From contig DIRE01000041.1 in the NCBI GenBank assembly GCA_002426575.1, positions 1 to 25,886 on the forward strand: DNA of 25,886 nt. Reading direction: 5' to 3'. How positions within the stretch are numbered: position 1 is the first letter of the stretch; every line of letters begins with the position of its first letter. The notes under the pieces were generated by a model, which had not been told where the DNA came from, did no database searches, and worked only from the letters and a program-made list of their open reading frames with translations. Made by a program: the position numbers and the translations under genes. This document shows, piece after piece, positions 22,905 to 25,886 of this stretch. The DNA comes from Clostridiaceae bacterium UBA5444 (GTDB taxonomy: Bacteria; Bacillota; Clostridia; Clostridiales; Oxobacteraceae).

Positions 22905-24266
22905 ATGAATCTTGAATCACTTGTTGTAAATCTACCTGAAGATGTAGAAAAGTATGTTTATTATGGAGACTTTAAAAGAGCGGAAGATATTATTAATATT
23001 TATCTTGAAAGAAACGTTGGGAAGACACTTAAAAATAGGCTTCTATATGAAAAGGAAATAATAAAAAGATTAAAAAATAACTACATATATCCATATGATA
23101 AAGCCTTTGACATGGCTAAAAAAGTTATAAAAGATTTTGATGAAAAAGAATTTGAAAGAATGAAGGATGAAAGATACGCAGATTGGATTTATATAGACGG
23201 GAAAGTTACTTTTCATAAAAACTTTTTGAAAACAATACTTAAAACATATCCCAAAATAGAATCAAGGCTTTATGAAAAAAGCGAGCATGATGAGGCAGAA
23301 AACTTACTTGAAAATACGGTACAAGAAATAATTAGTAAGGGCGAGAAATCATATTTTATACATATAAAAACGGGAATAAAATTAAAAAATAATTCTTCAA
23401 AAATAGGCGAAATAATTAAAATTCATATTCCTATTCCAAAGGAAGCTCAACAAATAAAAAATATTAGAATTATAAGTACGTCGCCTGATAAAAAACTTAT
23501 TTCACCCGAGGACTACCCTCAAAGAACAGTATATTTTGAAGAAAAAGTAAAAGGTGAAGATGTTTTCACTGTAGAATATTCATATGAAAACCATATAAAA
23601 TATAGGAGCCTTGATTATAATAAAGTATCAAATGTACAACCAAACTTTTTTACTGAAGAAAAGCTTCCTCATATAGCTTTTACTCCATATTTAGTAAGCC
23701 TTACAGAAGAAGTTGCGGGAAACGAAACTAACTCTTTAAAGAAAGCAAGAAAAATATATGATTATATTACTAAAAATATACAGTATTCATTTATGAGGGA
23801 CTATGCAGCCTTTACAAATATTCCTGAATATGCTGCATTGAATTTAAAAGGAGACTGTGGGGTCCAAGCACTTCTTTTTATAACAATGTGCAGAATTGCA
23901 AAAATTCCTGCAAGATGGCAATCAGGTCTATATGTAACCCCATTTTCAATAGGCAGTCATGACTGGGCAGAATTTTATATTGAACCTTATGGATGGATTT
24001 TTGCAGATCCTTCATTTGGAGGAGGTGCCCATAGGGAAGGGAATATTACAATGTGGAATTATTATTTTGGGAATCTCGACCCTTTTAGAATGGTTGCGAA
24101 CTCTGATTTTCAGTACGAGCTTTTGCCTCAAAAGAAATTCATTAGAGACGATCCTTATGATAATCAGATAGGTGAAGCTGAATATCTAGATAGTGGACTT
24201 TATGATGATGATTTTGAATCAATAAAGGAAGTAATTGATGTACATGAAATTTATAAAGTCAATTGA
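22905..24266 (+). CDS. Cytosolic transglutaminase-like domain protein
   Basis: A 453-aa protein with a papain-like transglutaminase core at about 275-375. The triad is C318 (KGDCGVQALLF), H352 (GSHDWAEFY) and D368 (FADPSFG). The N-terminal ~150 residues are helical and charged with no recognised domain; about 150-235 looks like a beta-rich domain often found before such cores. There is no signal peptide or membrane segment. The family includes proteases, amidases and non-catalytic proteins, so the substrate is unknown. The RBS AAAGGGGATGG precedes ATG 22905. It is monocistronic, ending in a hairpin shared with proS. Confidence 0.85.
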   Translation: MNLESLVVNLPEDVEKYVYYGDFKRAEDIINIYLERNVGKTLKNRLLYEKEIIKRLKNNYIYPYDKAFDMAKKVIKDFDEKEFERMKDERYADWIYIDGKVTFHKNFLKTILKTYPKIESRLYEKSEHDEAENLLENTVQEIISKGEKSYFIHIKTGIKLKNNSSKIGEIIKIHIPIPKEAQQIKNIRIISTSPDKKLISPEDYPQRTVYFEEKVKGEDVFTVEYSYENHIKYRSLDYNKVSNVQPNFFTEEKLPHIAFTPYLVSLTEEVAGNETNSLKKARKIYDYITKNIQYSFMRDYAAFTNIPEYAALNLKGDCGVQALLFITMCRIAKIPARWQSGLYVTPFSIGSHDWAEFYIEPYGWIFADPSFGGGAHREGNITMWNYYFGNLDPFRMVANSDFQYELLPQKKFIRDDPYDNQIGEAEYLDSGLYDDDFESIKEVIDVHEIYKVN

Positions 24267-24297
24267 GTAAGCATATATACTGGTGCTGATAATTAAC

Positions 24298-24327
24298 AAA
24301 CCCCTGATGCAAAAGCATCAGGGGTTT
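24298..24327. terminator. Hairpin shared by the transglutaminase-like gene and proS
   Basis: A perfect 13-bp stem, AAACCCCTGATGC with its complement (24298-24310 and 24315-24327), closes on an AAAA tetraloop. The U tract is short on both strands. It lies between convergent genes. Confidence 0.75.
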
Positions 24328-24331
24328 AAAA

Positions 24332-25768
24332 TTAATATGCTTTTCCCCAGTAAACCATGTGTTTAGCATCCCTTCCGCAGCAGATGCATTTATCTGAGAT
24401 TTGCTCTTGCTTAAATGGGATGCATCTTGAAGATACACCAGCAACCTCTTTTAGCTTTTCTTCACAAGCCGTATCGCCACACCACATGGCTTTTATAAAG
24501 CCTGGTTTGTTTTGCGCTATATTTATAAATTCATCTAAAGTAGCAGCAGTATAGGTGTTTTCGTCCCTATGTTCTCTTGCACTGTTTAGCATAGAGCTTT
24601 GGATATCGTCAAGAAGTTCAACAACTTTAGTCTCAATTTCATCAATAGATACAAATGTTTTTTTCCCAGTGTCACGCCTTACAAGTACAACTTGGTTCTT
24701 TTCTATATCTTTTGGCCCTATTTCAAGGCGAACAGGGATGCCTTTCATTTCATATTCATTAAACTTCCAACCAGGCATTTTGTCGCTAATATCTATACCA
24801 ACTCTTGCAACTTTTGATATTCTATCCTTAAGTTCTAGTGCTTTTTCTGTAACCCCTTCTTTGTGAAGAGCAATAGGCACTATCATAACTTGGGTTGGTG
24901 CAATCTTAGGAGGCAGTTTAAGACCGCTGTCATCACCATGTACCATGATTATTGCACCTATAAGCCTTGTGGTCATACCCCAAGATGTTTGATGGACATA
25001 TTTAAGTTCTCCATTTTTATCTGTATATTGAATATTAAATGCCTTAGCAAAATTATCTCCGAAATTGTGTGAAGTACCGCTTTGCAAGGCTTTCCCATCA
25101 TGCATCAAGCTTTCTATAGTATAAGTTGCATTTGCTCCGGCAAACTTTTCTTTTTCAGTTTTCTGTCCCTTTACTACAGGCATTGCTAAAACATTTTCAC
25201 AAAAATCTGCATAAATATTTAGTATATCTATAGTCTCTTTTTGGGCTTCTTCCTCTGTTGCATGAGCAGTATGACCTTCTTGCCATAAAAACTCTGTTGT
25301 CCTTAAAAATGGACGAGTTGTTTTTTCCCATCTTACAACTGAACACCATTGGTTATACTTCTTTGGAAGGTCGTTATAAGATTGTATTATCTTTGCATAA
25401 TGCTCGCAGAATAAAGTCTCAGATGTTGGACGAACACATAACTTTTCAGTAAGCTCTTCATCTCCACCATGAGTTACCCAAGCAACCTCAGGGGCAAAAC
25501 CCTTAACATGATCCTTTTCTTTTTGAAGCAAGCTCTCAGGAATGAACATTGGCATATATACATTTTCATGTCCTGTTTCCTTAAACTTTTGGTCTAAAAC
25601 CTTCTGTATGTTTTCCCAAATTGCATATCCATAAGGACGTATAATCATACATCCCTTTACACTTGAATAATCAGTAAGTTCAGCCTTTTTAACAATGTCA
25701 GTATACCATTTTGCAAAATCTTCATCCATCGGGGTTATTTCCTCAACAAACTTTTTTTGTTTACCCAT
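24332..25768 (-). CDS. proS: Prolyl-tRNA synthetase, archaeal/eukaryal type (ProS type 3)
   Basis: Charges tRNA-Pro with proline. It has 478 aa, the usual length of the type-3 form, which lacks the bacterial editing insertion. Visible are VKGCMIIRPYGYAIWE near the N-terminus, motif 2 RWEKTTRPFLRTTEFLWQEGH (in two parts, about 145-165), motif 3 GMTTRLIGAIIMVHGDDSGL (about 264-283) and the zinc-binding-type C-terminal domain CICCGRDAKHMVYWGKAY ending in Tyr. AGGAGG lies ~9 nt before ATG 25768. No promoter or T-box is visible in the 118 nt upstream, which is filled by the dispersed repeat. Confidence 0.97.
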   Translation of the reverse strand: MGKQKKFVEEITPMDEDFAKWYTDIVKKAELTDYSSVKGCMIIRPYGYAIWENIQKVLDQKFKETGHENVYMPMFIPESLLQKEKDHVKGFAPEVAWVTHGGDEELTEKLCVRPTSETLFCEHYAKIIQSYNDLPKKYNQWCSVVRWEKTTRPFLRTTEFLWQEGHTAHATEEEAQKETIDILNIYADFCENVLAMPVVKGQKTEKEKFAGANATYTIESLMHDGKALQSGTSHNFGDNFAKAFNIQYTDKNGELKYVHQTSWGMTTRLIGAIIMVHGDDSGLKLPPKIAPTQVMIVPIALHKEGVTEKALELKDRISKVARVGIDISDKMPGWKFNEYEMKGIPVRLEIGPKDIEKNQVVLVRRDTGKKTFVSIDEIETKVVELLDDIQSSMLNSAREHRDENTYTAATLDEFINIAQNKPGFIKAMWCGDTACEEKLKEVAGVSSRCIPFKQEQISDKCICCGRDAKHMVYWGKAY

Positions 25769-25793
25769 TATATATATCCTCCTATTTATCTTT

Positions 25794-25886
25794 TAGGCTA
25801 TGTTTTAAGTAAAGCGTTGATTTCAGGATATGTTGATTTACTGTAGCAGCGACTTAAATGCCTATTTTTATCCGCTTTACTTATTT
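25794..25886 (+). repeat. Palindromic dispersed repeat, copy B (cut by the window end)
   Basis: It aligns with copy A (3866-3939): shared GGNTATGTTTTA start, TATGTTGRTTTACTG, then AGCAGCGACTTAAATGCC and TATTTTT. The sequence after CCTATTTTT differs from copy A. Inside copy B, TAAGTAAAGCG (25806-25816) is the exact reverse complement of CGCTTTACTTA (25873-25883). The right half, including the expected GGAGCAGCG and closing arms, is outside the window. It lies only 25 nt upstream of the proS start. Confidence 0.8.

Noticed and set aside
25769..25886. T-box leader for proS
   Set aside because: The sequence is accounted for by the dispersed repeat, and no T-box motif or terminator is visible; a leader further upstream cannot be excluded because the window ends.

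Overview
The window reads as part of the chromosome of an AT-rich, low-GC Gram-positive anaerobe, most likely a member of the Clostridia (Clostridiaceae type). The reasons are the strong AGGAGG/GGTGG-type ribosome binding sites, heavy ATA/AGA codon use in the flanking genes, a DnaD plus DnaC/DnaI helicase-loading pair, an archaeal/eukaryal-type ProS, and the murA - walJ(yycJ) - htrA - rlmH run seen in Firmicutes. I cannot name the species from sequence alone. No phage, IS, CRISPR or rRNA was found.

Layout. 1-135: the 3' end of one tRNA, a complete tRNA-Thr(TGT) and a shared terminator. 126-2139 (minus): dnaC/dnaI-like loader and dnaD, with a clear extended -10 promoter. 2383-3807: a membrane-anchored LysM-G5-M23 cell-wall peptidase whose leader holds a perfect 17-bp inverted repeat. 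3866-4006: a structured palindromic repeat, with a second, cut-off copy at the right end of the window (25794-25886). 4034-6370: a signal-less subtilase (minus), a small FmdB-type zinc ribbon and a membrane-anchored gluzincin. 6570-10393: murA, then walJ, htrA and rlmH, which are tightly spaced.

10419-21094 is a maltodextrin/isomaltodextrin utilisation cluster: a divergent LacI-type regulator, a GH13_31 alpha-glucosidase with an alpha-1,6-type active site, a half-length YitT-like membrane protein, a lipoprotein binding protein with two ABC permeases (no ATPase), a GH77 4-alpha-glucanotransferase and a GT35 phosphorylase. Together these would import linear or branched malto-oligosaccharides, rearrange them, and release glucose and glucose-1-phosphate in the cytosol. 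Isoleucine codon choice in several of these genes differs visibly from the flanking genes, which suggests later acquisition or a different expression class.

21194-25768: a DAACS-family symporter (minus) with an altered substrate site, preceded by a long leader that contains a complete intrinsic terminator; a cytosolic transglutaminase-like protein; and proS. The most interesting candidates for undescribed biology are (i) the leader/attenuator upstream of the symporter at 22538-22800, (ii) the GGAGCAGCG palindromic repeat with nested perfect stems, (iii) the symporter's unusual binding-site residues, and (iv) the regulatory palindromes around the sugar cluster.
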